From Annulohypoxylon bovei var. microspora (Eukaryota; Ascomycota; Sordariomycetes; Xylariales; Hypoxylaceae), in contig MU405230.1 in the NCBI GenBank assembly GCA_022836615.1, positions 124,001 to 188,000 on the forward strand: DNA of 64,000 nucleotides. Direction: 5' to 3'. The first letter of the stretch is position 1; the number at the start of each line of letters is the position of its first letter. The notes below the pieces were generated by a model, which did not search any database, was not told the origin of the DNA, and was given only the letters and a program-made list of their open reading frames with translations. Of the stretch, positions 45,625 to 57,229 are shown piece after piece. A program made the position numbers and the translations under genes.

Positions 45625-48486
45625 TCAGAACCCAGCCGGTCCCCTCCCATCAATCCCCCCAGTCTTGAAATACTCGCCCACGACACCCAGCGCGTATGAG
45701 ATCCCCGCAACCCACGCGCCGCCAAGCAGCACGCGTTTACCAAGGCCTCTCTTCTTATTCTTCTTTTTCTCCTTCTGAGCCTCCTCTCTCGTCACCTTGG
45801 GGCCGCTGAACACAGGCTCCTCTCTCCGGACATCGATGCCGGAGCGGAACGGCGTGGTCTGGGGTTCCTCCTCGACCTTGGGCACGTCATAGTTGACGAA
45901 CCCTGTGGGCGACACAAACGCCGCTGCGTTCGGCAGCGCCGTCGACTTGCCCATCAGGTCGATCGGGTTGACCGGGGACCCCGTATCGTCGCCCGTCACC
46001 TTGCCGTGGCGGACCTGGCGAAATACTAGGACGTCTCCTTCGCCCGAGACGATCTCGAAGCCCATGGCCTGGAGGGGCGCGAAGTGCGGGAAGAATTTTG
46101 TCGGGTTTGATAAGCGGAGAAGCACCTCGGCTGGTGTCAGCGGGGCTGCATGATCGGGAACGATCGAGGAAGTTTCGGCCATGTTAATCTTCTGCGTGGT
46201 CGCGTCGTAGGCAAGGATCTTGTATACCGTCGGTTCCGTAGTTCTGGTCGGTTCGAACTTGAAATCTGGTTCTAGTGATGAGGCTGACGGTCGCCCGTCC
46301 AGCTCCGGGTCCCTGTAATATGACGAGTGAAGATGGAAGACGCCTGGGCTAGCCTCCGTCTCCACCAGTGGGGGCTCTGGATCGCCACCGTACATCTTAA
46401 AGGTTGGCGAATTGTGCTCCCCGTCGCATTCTTTGGTATACGATGTTTCTAATCCTTGGGGCTCCTTGGAATATGGGTCGACTTCAGCCTGTGTCATAGG
46501 GTCATGATCGGATGTGTCCTTCGTAGCCCCTATCTCTTGTCGATCGAGAGCCGGTTCCAGCTTCGATTTGATCTGCTGCCTATCCGAACTGGTTTCTAAC
46601 TTTTTGGAATCCATGGCGCTAGAAAGCTGATCCGCGTATTGTTTCTCAGCTGCTTGGATGTGCGCTGCTTGTTCGTTGGAGGTGCTTAATTCAGGCTCAG
46701 AGCTCAAATGTGAAGCTCGAGTACCCCACGACCCGGAGAAATCTTCTGGGAAATCTCGAACATAGTTGCCAGTCAATGTTCGTTGACTTTCATAGTATTT
46801 CGCGCGTGATCCCCTCACGCTAGAGCTAGCCTCTCGATCTGCTGCATCCGATGTTTTATTGTGGCTATCCATATATCGCTCCAGCGTTTCCCAATCTTTT
46901 GCTTTCTTGGGCAGGTGTCGGGAAAATTGGTGAAAGGATAAGGGAATTGGAGCTGAAACTGAAGTCTTCAGAGACGGAGTCTGGTTAACACCTGGCTCCT
47001 TGAGTACGTCAGCATCATTAGATCTTAATTCTTGCTCTTTTGCTTCAAAGTCCTTGAGGCTCTCAGCAACAATGTCTTGCTCAAGCGCACTCTTGTCGTC
47101 GAGTTCACGATACTTGAAAGCTCTATATTTCTCAAGATCTCCATATTCCTGGAAGGGTCGTTCCTCCACGAAAAAATCCTGGAAATTAGCTGCATTGTAC
47201 TTGTTCAAGTCTTCGTACTTCGAGGCCGTATCGTCTGCAGGCTTTTTAGCCTCGTCACTATAGTGCTCATAGTTGCCAAGGTCATCATATTTTGGAGAAG
47301 TGTCAGCGTCCCTTTTTACATCTTCATCATGTTTGTATGGTCCGTATTTATCTAGATCATCGTAAGGCGCCGGTCGGATTTCATTTTCCGTGCTTTCGTT
47401 GTGTAAATAGGGCTTATACTCGCGTAATTCGGCGTGATTTTGGGGTACTTCCGCACTATCATTTTCTGCCTCCCTCGTTCCATATGTCTTATACTTATCA
47501 AGATCCTCATATTTCTTGGTTGGTTCTGAGCTGGCCGATTCCTCGGGTGGAAGATGATTAAGAGCGTATTCCTCGCTCTCTATGGTAGGCTTCCTAGAAG
47601 ACCCTGCGTTATCGTCCAATGATGATATTCTATGCCCGTCACTATCAACGCCGTGGGGTGGTACTTGGTCAATCTTGACCTGACCGTATTCTTTCAGTTC
47701 TGCGGGTGGAGGAGGACCATTGGAGTGGATAGGCCCCGGATTTCCCTCACCCTCTGGGGGAATAAATGCAGTAAATTGGGCCCGATACGCCTTGAAAGAA
47801 TCGCTCGTGGTTGACGCCGTATCCTCTATCGGATCGTCATGTCTCCTTAGAACTTTACGGTTTGTGATAGGGTCAATCACATACTCCTCTTCGGGTGACA
47901 TGTTGTCCGCATATTCATGTTTATGATTTGGATCAGCTTTAGCACTTGTTGACCCCGTTAGGAATGAATATAAATCTCCTTGTAGTCTCGCATCTTTCGA
48001 GGCTTGCCATTGATCCGTGGTTTTATCCATCCTCGACTTGAATGCATTAGAAATATCCAGGGTCGGAAAGTAAATTTCGAGATCACCGTTCCATGGAGTT
48101 CTCACGCGCTCATGTTTGGTATCTGGAGAATCCCGAGAATCTCGAGAATCTCGAGCAGGTTGCTGGTGGTCATTCGACTCGTCATGATTGACGATCCGTG
48201 AACCGCACCTCGGGTGTCCGTCGATGGTGCGCTGGTCCCATGATAAACTCTTATTAATTGCTTCGACATATTTCTGTATAGTCGCGCGATGACGGCGTCG
48301 GAATTTTCTCTGATATTCAGGGTCGAGAGAGGAAGACCACATGCCAAAGCGAAAGTTACGAATCTGTTGACGATGGCCGGCCTTCAACAAAGAAGTACTA
48401 GTGAGCCGTAAAACGCTACGGGTCACGGCGGTGGTCTGGAGAGACCTCGCTCGAGGCGTGGGTTGGCAAACGGCACGGGTCAACAT
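45625..48486 (-). CDS. Predicted mitochondrial protein with six YxDLxKY repeats
   Basis: Single exon of 953 residues. The N-terminus is basic, hydroxylated and free of acids (RAVCQPTPRARSLQTTAVTRS, then KAGHRQQIRNFRFG), a good mitochondrial presequence. The middle carries a regular repeat with core (Y/H)x(D/E)Lx(K/E/N)Y at residues 326, 351, 375, 400, 424 and 448, a period of 24-25. The C-terminus has a domain around VLLRLSNPTKFFPHFAPLQAMGFEIVSGEGDVLVFRQ (about 815-860) and, after a Lys-rich stretch, one hydrophobic segment (VLLGGAWVAGISYALGVVG, about 922-941), so it is likely membrane-anchored near the end. Long acidic, Ser-rich parts look disordered. Fungal relatives are annotated only as serine/threonine-rich; the function is unknown. 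Confidence 0.8.
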   Translation of the reverse strand: MLTRAVCQPTPRARSLQTTAVTRSVLRLTSTSLLKAGHRQQIRNFRFGMWSSSLDPEYQRKFRRRHRATIQKYVEAINKSLSWDQRTIDGHPRCGSRIVNHDESNDHQQPARDSRDSRDSPDTKHERVRTPWNGDLEIYFPTLDISNAFKSRMDKTTDQWQASKDARLQGDLYSFLTGSTSAKADPNHKHEYADNMSPEEEYVIDPITNRKVLRRHDDPIEDTASTTSDSFKAYRAQFTAFIPPEGEGNPGPIHSNGPPPPAELKEYGQVKIDQVPPHGVDSDGHRISSLDDNAGSSRKPTIESEEYALNHLPPEESASSEPTKKYEDLDKYKTYGTREAENDSAEVPQNHAELREYKPYLHNESTENEIRPAPYDDLDKYGPYKHDEDVKRDADTSPKYDDLGNYEHYSDEAKKPADDTASKYEDLNKYNAANFQDFFVEERPFQEYGDLEKYRAFKYRELDDKSALEQDIVAESLKDFEAKEQELRSNDADVLKEPGVNQTPSLKTSVSAPIPLSFHQFSRHLPKKAKDWETLERYMDSHNKTSDAADREASSSVRGSRAKYYESQRTLTGNYVRDFPEDFSGSWGTRASHLSSEPELSTSNEQAAHIQAAEKQYADQLSSAMDSKKLETSSDRQQIKSKLEPALDRQEIGATKDTSDHDPMTQAEVDPYSKEPQGLETSYTKECDGEHNSPTFKMYGGDPEPPLVETEASPGVFHLHSSYYRDPELDGRPSASSLEPDFKFEPTRTTEPTVYKILAYDATTQKINMAETSSIVPDHAAPLTPAEVLLRLSNPTKFFPHFAPLQAMGFEIVSGEGDVLVFRQVRHGKVTGDDTGSPVNPIDLMGKSTALPNAAAFVSPTGFVNYDVPKVEEEPQTTPFRSGIDVRREEPVFSGPKVTREEAQKEKKKNKKRGLGKRVLLGGAWVAGISYALGVVGEYFKTGGIDGRGPAGF

Positions 48487-49877
48487 GTCGATCGAATCGT
48501 GTACGATGGGGGCATCCTATACTATCTGTATCTGATATGGAGGCGGGGTCGTCAGCAATGACCATGAATAATTTCAGACTCCTTAGGCATGATGGTAAAA
48601 GCGCGAAGAATATCGCCACCGTTTGTGGGGTTGATGTAATAAGACGGTTGTAATCATAGACGGGTGATACCTACACAAAGCCGAGAGATCGACCACGAAG
48701 ACGACCGGGAAGTCATCTGCTAGTAGGAGAAGGAGGAGACGAAGGAGATGAAACAGAAAGTAAAATTTATTATTTAGCTATGCATTTAGGCTTACGTACT
48801 TTTAATGTTGGGTACGTATGGCGGATATGGAAGAGAGATATGAGGAGTTTAGGTTTTAGGTGTTAGAGTATTAGATCTCAAAGCGGGGAGCTTCGGAAGC
48901 GGATTGGGGTGTGTTCGCTGTTCGGGTTGAACTGGTTGGATTAGCATAATGTTGGTATTTGGCACAGTGTAATTCTCATTTACGTCGCCTAGGTAGATAG
49001 GTAGGTACTAACATGTAACAACACACAAATAGATACCTCCAGTACCGAGGAGGTACTAATATGTATGCAATTAACTAGGGGTATTCTGAAGATGGTGAGG
49101 AGAAAAGCAGGGAAGTTCCGGAGAGAAGTGCGGAGAAAGCACTAAAGGGAAGCTTCTTTAGCGGAAACATGTAGATATAACGGGACTGTGTGTATGATAC
49201 TGTACAACGCTACTGCAGTTGAGGAGGTGGAGACCTACGCGGGGTAGGGGTATGACATCTCATTGGTCCCACTCAGATGCGGTTACCCGAAGAGACGTAT
49301 TATATTTCAAAGTACCGACTGCCTCTCGTGCGTCTTAATGTTACTACCCGCTGTCTTACGTGGTCATTCCTAGGTAACTCCCCTGATGTAGATCGATTTA
49401 CTTATAGACCCCAAGTCCGTCATAGTAGCAGCCTTGTCTATTGTTTTGTAGAGTTTAGAAGACGCATATATACCAGGTACCTAGGTACATGCTCACACAA
49501 GGTTAATAATAAGTGGAGAAATCGGCTTAATCCGGATGAAAGAGGACACTGACATGACCTGCATGACTCAGCTCGGCGAGGTACTTAGGTACTTGAGGCT
49601 TACCCGCGACGTCACATAAAATGAACCCCACGGTGGGGTTAAAATATTCCACTTACAAATTCAATTCGGCTGTAACGCAAGCAAGCCATAAATTACGGCG
49701 CATTCCTTCTTTCAACACTTACGTACAATATTTAATTCCTACTTCTTACATCGAATCAAGGAATTGCTGTCTTCTAGGTTACGTGTTACGCTTTATGCGC
49801 GAGTTGGCGACGGCGACGCGGCTCATCGAGCGAGAGGGTCTTAAGAACCTCGGAACTAAAAACGACTCACGTTTGTC
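48487..49877. other. Divergent promoter region of the mitochondrial-protein and LTN1 genes
   Basis: No gene is supported. Several TAGGTA/GGTACCTAGGTAC motifs occur (about 48987-49008, 49472-49489, 49578-49593). Confidence 0.5.
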
Positions 49878-52800
49878 ATGAGTCGTAAGCCGGCAAAGTC
49901 GCGTGCCGGCGGCGGCGGCGGCGGCGGCAAGACATTCACGAGCTCTAGTTCCGGCTCTTTCAGTGCCTTCTCAACTTCCTCTAGGGGTACCGATCTCTCC
50001 TACCTAGCCGAGCCGCCCGACCTCTCCTCGATATCTGATGCCAATGTTATCGTGTCGCTCAAGAACCTACAAAAGAAAGACGCCACAACTAAGGCAAAGG
50101 CTCTGGAGGAACTGGTAACTTATGTTCAAGCCCATCCTTATGAACAAGGTGGAGGCACAGAAGAGCCTATACTAGAAGCTTGGGTGCGTGTAAATGAATG
50201 GATTAGTATATTTTCGTTCTTAGTTAGTAATGTTTATAATAGGTTCAACTTTATCCTCGCATCTCGATAGACAACTCTCGTCGTGTCCGCGAACTCTCCC
50301 ACATCTTGCAATTCGAGTTGATGAGATCGGCTCGTAAGCGTACGGAGAAACACGTACCTAAAATTGTCGGCTCCTGGCTTGCTGGTACGTTCGACAAAGA
50401 CAAGGCTGTGTCTCGTGCGGCTACTGAAGGACTTTCTTCCTTTCTTACGACCCCAGAGAAGGTGGTCCAGTTTTGGAAACGATGTCAGGCGCAGATTATA
50501 GAATATGCCTCTGACGCAATAAAGGAGACTTCGGAAACACTTAGCGACGAGCGGTCTACTAATGCTGACGATGCTGAATCCAAGTATTATCGAGTCCTAG
50601 GAAGTAGCATTGCGCTGGTCCTGAATCTCCTACAGAAACTTGATCTTGAAGATCTTGAGAAATTTCAGGACGGTTACGATCAATTCTTCGAACAGGATAA
50701 GGTCTGGTCCAGTGTGACTGTTAACGATGCCGTTGTCAGACGCTTGGTCTGCCAACTCTTGTCTGCATGCCTAGAGAAACGACCAGGAAGGATTGAAGCA
50801 GATCTTGCACGACTTAGCAAGGTTTTTGTTGCCGAGGGTTTGAAGTCTCCTCAGACTAGTTCTGCAGCCGATTACATAAATGCATTAACCGAATTAACTA
50901 CCAGACATCCAACAGTCTGGACATCTGACTATCGCGGGAAGAAACCACTAGCTTCAAGACTGAAAAGCTTCTTAGAGAAAGGTTCTCAAACTAGCACATC
51001 AAGATTCTGGGTTTTACTCAATCAATTGTTGGATGCAATACCTACCGATATACTCCCTAATGGCTTAGAGGGCGCCTTAGAATTTTTAAAATGCATGAGG
51101 TCGGGTCTAACCAGGAGGGATGAGCCTCGCGGAAATGCCGTTGATGGTTGGTCAACGTACCTCAATACTGCTAGGCGCTTTATTCAAATGATGAAGTCCA
51201 GTGAGGATCGAATCAAGCTGGTGCAAGAAAACATATTCCCTATCACAGCACACTATCTCTTCCCTGCCCCTGAAACATCCATATGGGCTTCTGGGAGCCA
51301 ACAGCAAGTCCTGATTAAAGCATATACATCAACAGCGACTTCGCCATTTGAAGATGTCGTAAGCGCCACGGGATTGGAATGGGGTCAATGGAAAGAGAGT
51401 TTCGGAGCTCGGATTCGTAATTCATTGCCAGAGGCATCAAAGGAGCATGGCAAATCTCAAAAGTCGGTGGCTGACGAAGGTTTTAGATGGTTTACATTGA
51501 CGGGTTTGATTTCCGGTGCTTATGAGAGGACAATCGGGACGCGTCGTCCGATTCCGAATATCCCAGCCAAATATTCCCTAGAATTACTTCAAGATGCCTT
51601 AAAATTACTTGAAACAAGAAACTGGAAGCCATTCGGGGCAGCGGCAACATTGGAATCAGCCTTCAAACAATCCCCGCAACTTTTCAAGCAATCCTCAGAT
51701 GATATAGGAGAAGTACTTGACTATATGAAGAATCTGCTGTCAGGGAATGGTGTCGATCTACTTCAGTCGCCTGCCGCAGCTCACTTATTTTCCAGCATTA
51801 ACCTCCTCGGCCAAATTCCTGAACAGAATCACAAATATGAGGAAATCTGGAATGCAAACATCACGGCCCTTCTAGAGCACACCGAGAGTCCGGGAGCCTT
51901 GTCAGCAATCACTACCCTCATTTCCACCGATCATGCTACCGGCCTTGCTCAACAAGTTGAAAGTCTACAGAGCGAATTGATAAAGCGATGCTTGATGTGC
52001 GCTATTGGCACGACAGAGCCGGGATGGGACCTCTTCGAAGCTGTGTTCACATTTAATACCTCGACAGATTCTGCCGCAAAGCGCCTCACGAGAGAACTTG
52101 CAGGCTGCATTACGAATACATCAGGTCAACCCAATCCAGGTGTAATAAAGGGGTTACGTCTCATAGCAGATAAAAAGCCAGATCTATTACTACAAGACGA
52201 AGGGATTCATATGAGCTTGATGGCTAGCTTGTTGAGTATTTCTGAACGATTTGATACTACTTCTGACGTGGTGGTACTGAGGGGATTGATGGATAATCCT
52301 TCAACAAGTAGCTCCCGATTGCTTGAGTTAGTCCAGCGAAGTATTTCTACCGCCGACTCAAGCTCTCTATCGTAAGTTACCTAGGAATAGCCCAAGCTTT
52401 TCTTCATCGCGTTGCTAATTGTTCTTAAGCGTCATTACTCTTGTTCAGCAAGTTCTACAGTCTTCTACTACTAGCTTAGATCAGGATGACCAACTTGAGC
52501 GCTTGGTACCAGATACCAATGTATGGAAAGATGAACTGTCTCCCTTTCTACAAGAAACACCCAACCAATCCCTTGCCCTTACAAGCGCACTTGGTGGCGC
52601 CTATCTTCTCCCCATGCCGTCATCAACCACACCAAACATATATATACAGAGAGACAGAGATGGTTGCTCAATTCCTGGACGTATGGCAATGTATACAACT
52701 AAGCTGCTCTCCGGAGGGTTTCAGTTAGATGCTCTACCACTCCTCAAAAAGGTGGACATTATAATATGTTTAAATCTGACCACAGAATTGGTAATGGACC

Positions 52801-54989
52801 AGCTAACAATCATGAGCGAAAATAAAATATGGAAATCACTTTCATCTGAAGCCGCCCTATCAGATGCCGAAAATTTAGTCTCATCTGCACGGAAGATTGT
52901 CGTTGCTATGACTCAGGATGCCGATGGCTGGAGAGATGGTACTGGAACCGACTCGTCACGTCTGATGCATGACATCGTTCAAAGATTAATTGACGATGTA
53001 AAGCCTTTAACGCCCCTTGGTTTATACTCTGCACGAGCTTTGGGCGAGCTTCTTCAGGCATTGACGGAGAACCACGGTTTCCCATCTAGTGGAGAGCAAT
53101 GGCTAGTGAACCTGGATGTATTGAAAAGCACTCCCTCGACAGTGCTCCCTGCTGTTGCGGTTCTTAGCGGCCTCGGCGAAACGATATCTGCGTCAAGGAC
53201 TGTCAGTAAATTTTGCAACCGTTTAGTCAGTGATGTTGCGGGAGCGACCCTCGGCCAGGAGAAAAGCCTCGTCACTCTTGTACTTCTCAACTCTTGTATG
53301 CAGATATATGACGTTGGGGAGCTTCCAGTTGCGAGTAACCGACTAGTTTTTGCGGTTAGGCAAATCACGTCGTGGTTAGAAACCCCCGAAGATCTTGACT
53401 ATCGCTTTGCAGCTGAGGCCTGTCGTTGCCTCCAGCGCCTCCTCCCATGCATCAAGGACGTGTACGGAGCGTACTGGGAAAAGGCCCTGGATTTCTGCAT
53501 ATATCTGTGGACGAAACCGACGACGGAATCCTCCCTTGATTGTCTGATACCTGGGATTCATGCTTCCCTCCGTCTACTTATCACGATACAGTCATTGGAA
53601 GAACCCAATGATGACCTTATTGATGCTCTACAGTCATCTAGCGAGAAGAGGTCGGCTGCATTGGTTGAATTGCTTAAACTTCCTAGAGAGAAAGATACGC
53701 AACCTGTGGAGATCATAGACTCTATTATCTGCCGGCTGGTAGAAAATATTCCTTTACATCATGTCAAGGATCTCTCGGAGCTCTATGGGCTAGTTGCAAG
53801 TGACTCGCGAGGCATCCAAACAGCAGCATTTACCATTCTTCACAAGGCAATCCCCGCTGCTCAGGAAGAGATCTCACTCAACGTTCTACTAGAGAAGAAG
53901 GACGCTCAACTACCGGACGAACTCCTGTCCCTTCTGCTTGATGCGCCAACGCTCGAGATTTACCCCGATGACATTCTTGCGCGTTTCCCAATTGCGATTA
54001 GATCCTATCTTCTCTCGTGGCATTTGGTTTTTGATTCATTCAAAGCTGCTTCCTTCAAAGTCCGTAGCGATTACGCCGAGAATCTAAAATCGGCTAGCTA
54101 TGTCGGCCCCTTGATGAACTTCACTTTCGACGTTCTAGGCCACTCATTGGCCATTCCCCTAAATTTGGACAAGGCCAATTTTACGAAGGGGCAGATTAAG
54201 GAGTATGACTTAAAACTCGCTGAAGCCGAGACCGAGGAGAGAAATATGCAGTGGCTTCTCATTCACCTTTATTACCTCGTACTAAAGTATGTGCCTGGCC
54301 TCTTCAAAGCATGGTACCTCGAGTGTCGTTCCAAGCAAACAAAGATTGCCGTCGCAGGTTGGATGACCAAGTATTTCTCTCCGATCATCATAGAAGAGGC
54401 ATTAGACGATGTGTCAAAATGGAGTAAAGCTCAGGAAGAACCCGCGGAGGATGAGAAGGAGTTGATCGTTAAGGTTATCCCTACCGCGAGGGAGATCACC
54501 GCGGGTTACGAGATAGACGAGCTGCAAGCTTCTATTTCAATCCGGGTTCCACAGGAATACCCACTTGAGGGTGTTATAGTATCGGGAGTCAATCGCGTTG
54601 CAGTCAATGAGAGGAAGTGGCAAAGCTGGATCATCACAACACAGGGCATAATTACTTTCTCGGTAAGTTCTCTAACTTCACTGCCTAGGTGCTATCAGCT
54701 TTAATTCTAACACTGGGGACTCAAGGGCGGAAGTATCATCGACGGTCTTTCGGCCTTCCGCCGTAACATAGTGGGCGCTATGAAAGGGCAGACCGAATGC
54801 GCCATCTGCTATAGTATCATCAGCACCGACAAGAAGACGCCGGACAAGCGCTGCCAGACATGCAAGAACCTCTTCCACCGCACGTGTCTGTACAAGTGGT
54901 TCCAGAGCAGCAACCAGAACACGTGTCCCCTATGCCGTAACCCGATCGATTATCTTGGTTCTGATAAGAGAGCACCTAGGGGTGCTTGA
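49878..54989 (+). CDS. LTN1: Listerin, ribosome quality control E3 ubiquitin ligase
   Basis: Join 49878-50183, 50243-52371, 52430-54662, 54726-54989; 1643 residues, the expected size. Listerin binds stalled 60S subunits carrying peptidyl-tRNA and ubiquitinates the nascent chain. The conserved N-terminal domain contains TSSRGTDLSYLAEPPDLSSI (about 35-54), SLKNLQKKDATTKAKALEEL and, across intron 1, SIDNSRRVRELSH. The long middle is HEAT-like helical repeats. Near the end an RWD-type block (ISIRVPQEYPLEGVIVSGVN) precedes a C4HC3 RING: Cys1581 and 1584, Cys1599 and 1602, His1607, Cys1610, Cys1623 and 1626 (CAIC, CQTC, FHRTC, CPLC). All introns are short GT-AG (59, 58, 63 bp). The intron-1 donor is taken as GTGCGT; a GT six bases later keeps frame and cannot be excluded. 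A GGC run encodes Gly11-17. Confidence 0.95.
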
Positions 54990-55804
54990 AAGGGGGGTGG
55001 TCGGGAGAAAGTACAGGCTGTTGTGCTAGTAACCCATTCAATTCACAACTACTTACTGAAAGGGGAATTGTAAATAGAAAGCTCTATCCACGTGGAAGTT
55101 ATATTCGAGGATTAGAGTTAGAAAAGGTGGTTAGGCTCGGCTTAATATTACCGCCGTGACAGAAGGCCTGTCAGATCAGTTACAAATCGCTACATCACGA
55201 TCCTACAATATCAGTTATGAAACAGGTAAAAGTTCAGAGTACTACTTTGATCAAACCAATTGCATCCATATGAACCGAACCGCCTTTGCGACAACAATTA
55301 CATCTCGCAGAATTAAGCTATGTTGTATCTCGAGCGAAAGGTAGACGCAAGAGGCTCACCGTAAGATCTATTAGTGACCTATTAACGCCTGAACCCTTCT
55401 AAGACCGTCCGAACCCCCCTGTAGAGAGCTGAGCTCCAGCGCCTGCTCCACCAATACCCCTCCAACGGTTTAGCTGCCACCAAGACGATATTGTTCGTAT
55501 TTAAAAGTCATCCATGGATTTGAACATAGATACCGCTTCTCAAGTGAAAATTAAGAAGAATCATAACTAAAGTCACTTTTAAAAATAACATTCGCCTTGG
55601 TGCCTATATCTAGAGTTATCATATCAGCGATACATTCTCAATTAAACTATACACATGTACCTACTAAAAAATAAATTGTACTAATACCCAAAATCAGCTT
55701 TAAGTGGAATCCAGCAGCATTCCAAAGCAGTTCATGGTTATTGGTGATCCTGAGCGCGGTGGAAGAGGAAACCTACACCATAATATCATGTGGCATTCCC
55801 GATA
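54990..55804. other. Intergenic DNA between convergent genes
   Basis: LTN1 and the minus-strand hypothetical gene converge here. No coding signal; a 62-codon frame at 55156-55344 is unsupported. Confidence 0.45.
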
Positions 55805-56566
55805 TTAATTTGGGGTGCATGGTGACACGGGTCCATCCTCGTATAAGTTGCTATTAGCCCCTTCATAGTCGACAAACCCAAATTCAGGACGCTCTGGGAA
55901 GTCCACATACTGAAGCATCTCTTCGAAAGGCGCTTCATCAAAAACCTTGAGGACTTGGCTAGCCACCGCTACGGCTTTACGAGCAGCGATCCTAGAATCT
56001 CTGCTATGTCTTGAATCCCTTGCAGTATATTCGCGGGACATAGCTTCTCTATAAGACCTTTCGGCTCTCAAGAAATCTACGAGCGCCTTATTGTACACTA
56101 AAGTTTCAATAGAGGTCGTAGAGCTGGTAGAGCCAGTGGAGTTAGTAGAGCCCTCAGAGCTGTCGGAGCTAGTCAAGTCAAGAGAATCCGTAAAATCCAT
56201 AAGGGTGCTAGATGTGTCATGTTCCGAGTCTTGCTCCGAGAGAGACTGGTCTTGGGAATCGCTGAAGTCTGTGGCATACTCGTCGCTGCTTGTATCATCA
56301 GTGGGCTGGAGCTCCTGTTCAGCAAATTGGACTTGTTGCATGTATGCTGCGCGTTGGAGGGCTCGGTGTATAGCTAGCTGTCTCTCTGTTAGCTGCGACT
56401 GAGGAACTATCTGTGATATTGACTGTGCATTCCCATGAGCTTTATGGGCATGTCTAGCCGCCATGTGACCATAAAGGGATTCGGTGGTATAAGACTCGCT
56501 TTCATCGCCTTCCACGCTACGCTTCTCCGGAATAGTCGAAAGAGCATTGAACCAATTGCCAGCCAT
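55805..56566 (-). CDS. Acidic Ser/Thr-rich hypothetical protein
   Basis: Single exon of 253 residues. Residues about 58-87 are helical and Gln-rich (LTERQLAIHRALQRAAYMQQ). Residues about 90-155 form a disordered Asp/Ser/Thr stretch (SSDEYATDFSDSQDQS, TSSDSSEGSTNSTGSTSST). Residues about 155-220 return to a charged helix (KALVDFLRAERSYREAM, IAARKAVAVASQVLKVFDEA). No domain is recognised. The ATG is preceded by in-frame stops, and composition supports a real protein. Function unknown. Confidence 0.6.
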   Translation of the reverse strand: MAGNWFNALSTIPEKRSVEGDESESYTTESLYGHMAARHAHKAHGNAQSISQIVPQSQLTERQLAIHRALQRAAYMQQVQFAEQELQPTDDTSSDEYATDFSDSQDQSLSEQDSEHDTSSTLMDFTDSLDLTSSDSSEGSTNSTGSTSSTTSIETLVYNKALVDFLRAERSYREAMSREYTARDSRHSRDSRIAARKAVAVASQVLKVFDEAPFEEMLQYVDFPERPEFGFVDYEGANSNLYEDGPVSPCTPN

Positions 56567-57229
56567 TTTTATTCACTTTTGCTAATAATAATGCTTACTT
56601 CGCTAATAGATCTAAAGGCGGCCGAGACAAATTATATATATAGAATCAAATACGACCTATAATCACGCTTTAAATCTCGTTGTTTAATTTCAATGTGGAC
56701 ATATAGAAACAAGAAATCTTGCAGTTCCCATCTACATTTGTAGGATAAAGTAAACAATCTCCCTATCTCTAAAGCAATCATTGAAAGACATTAACTTGAG
56801 CGCGTTGAGAACAAAGGAGTTGTGTTCGCCTACTACGGTAGGCTAGGGAGAAAAACCTTCCATGATCAAAGTGAAATCATGAAACTGAATTGTCAACATT
56901 TATTAGTTTTTTCTCCTAGTAGTTGAAATGATCTTAGGATGGCACACGGTTATCTCGGAGATTGTATCTCATGTGAGTTCAACACTAAGACTTTAGATTG
57001 GTAGCAGGTTATACATAGAATTAAAGACCTCAAGCTCTAGGGGATACGATAGCTATTACGTAAGCCATCTACCTAGGTAGATATGTATACATAACAGGGT
57101 TCATAAGCTGATGCCTAAGGCAAACGTGCAAGCTGATCCTTACGATCAGCTACCTACTCAATCAAATTAAGCAAAACAACATTTCGGCATGATAGAGCCT
57201 TTAGGTGATAGTTTTACTCATATCTGGAA
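56567..57229. other. Intergenic promoter region of the HET gene
   Basis: Upstream of two divergently oriented genes. CTACCTAGGTAG (57068-57079) is a perfect short palindrome of the dispersed motif type. Confidence 0.4.
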
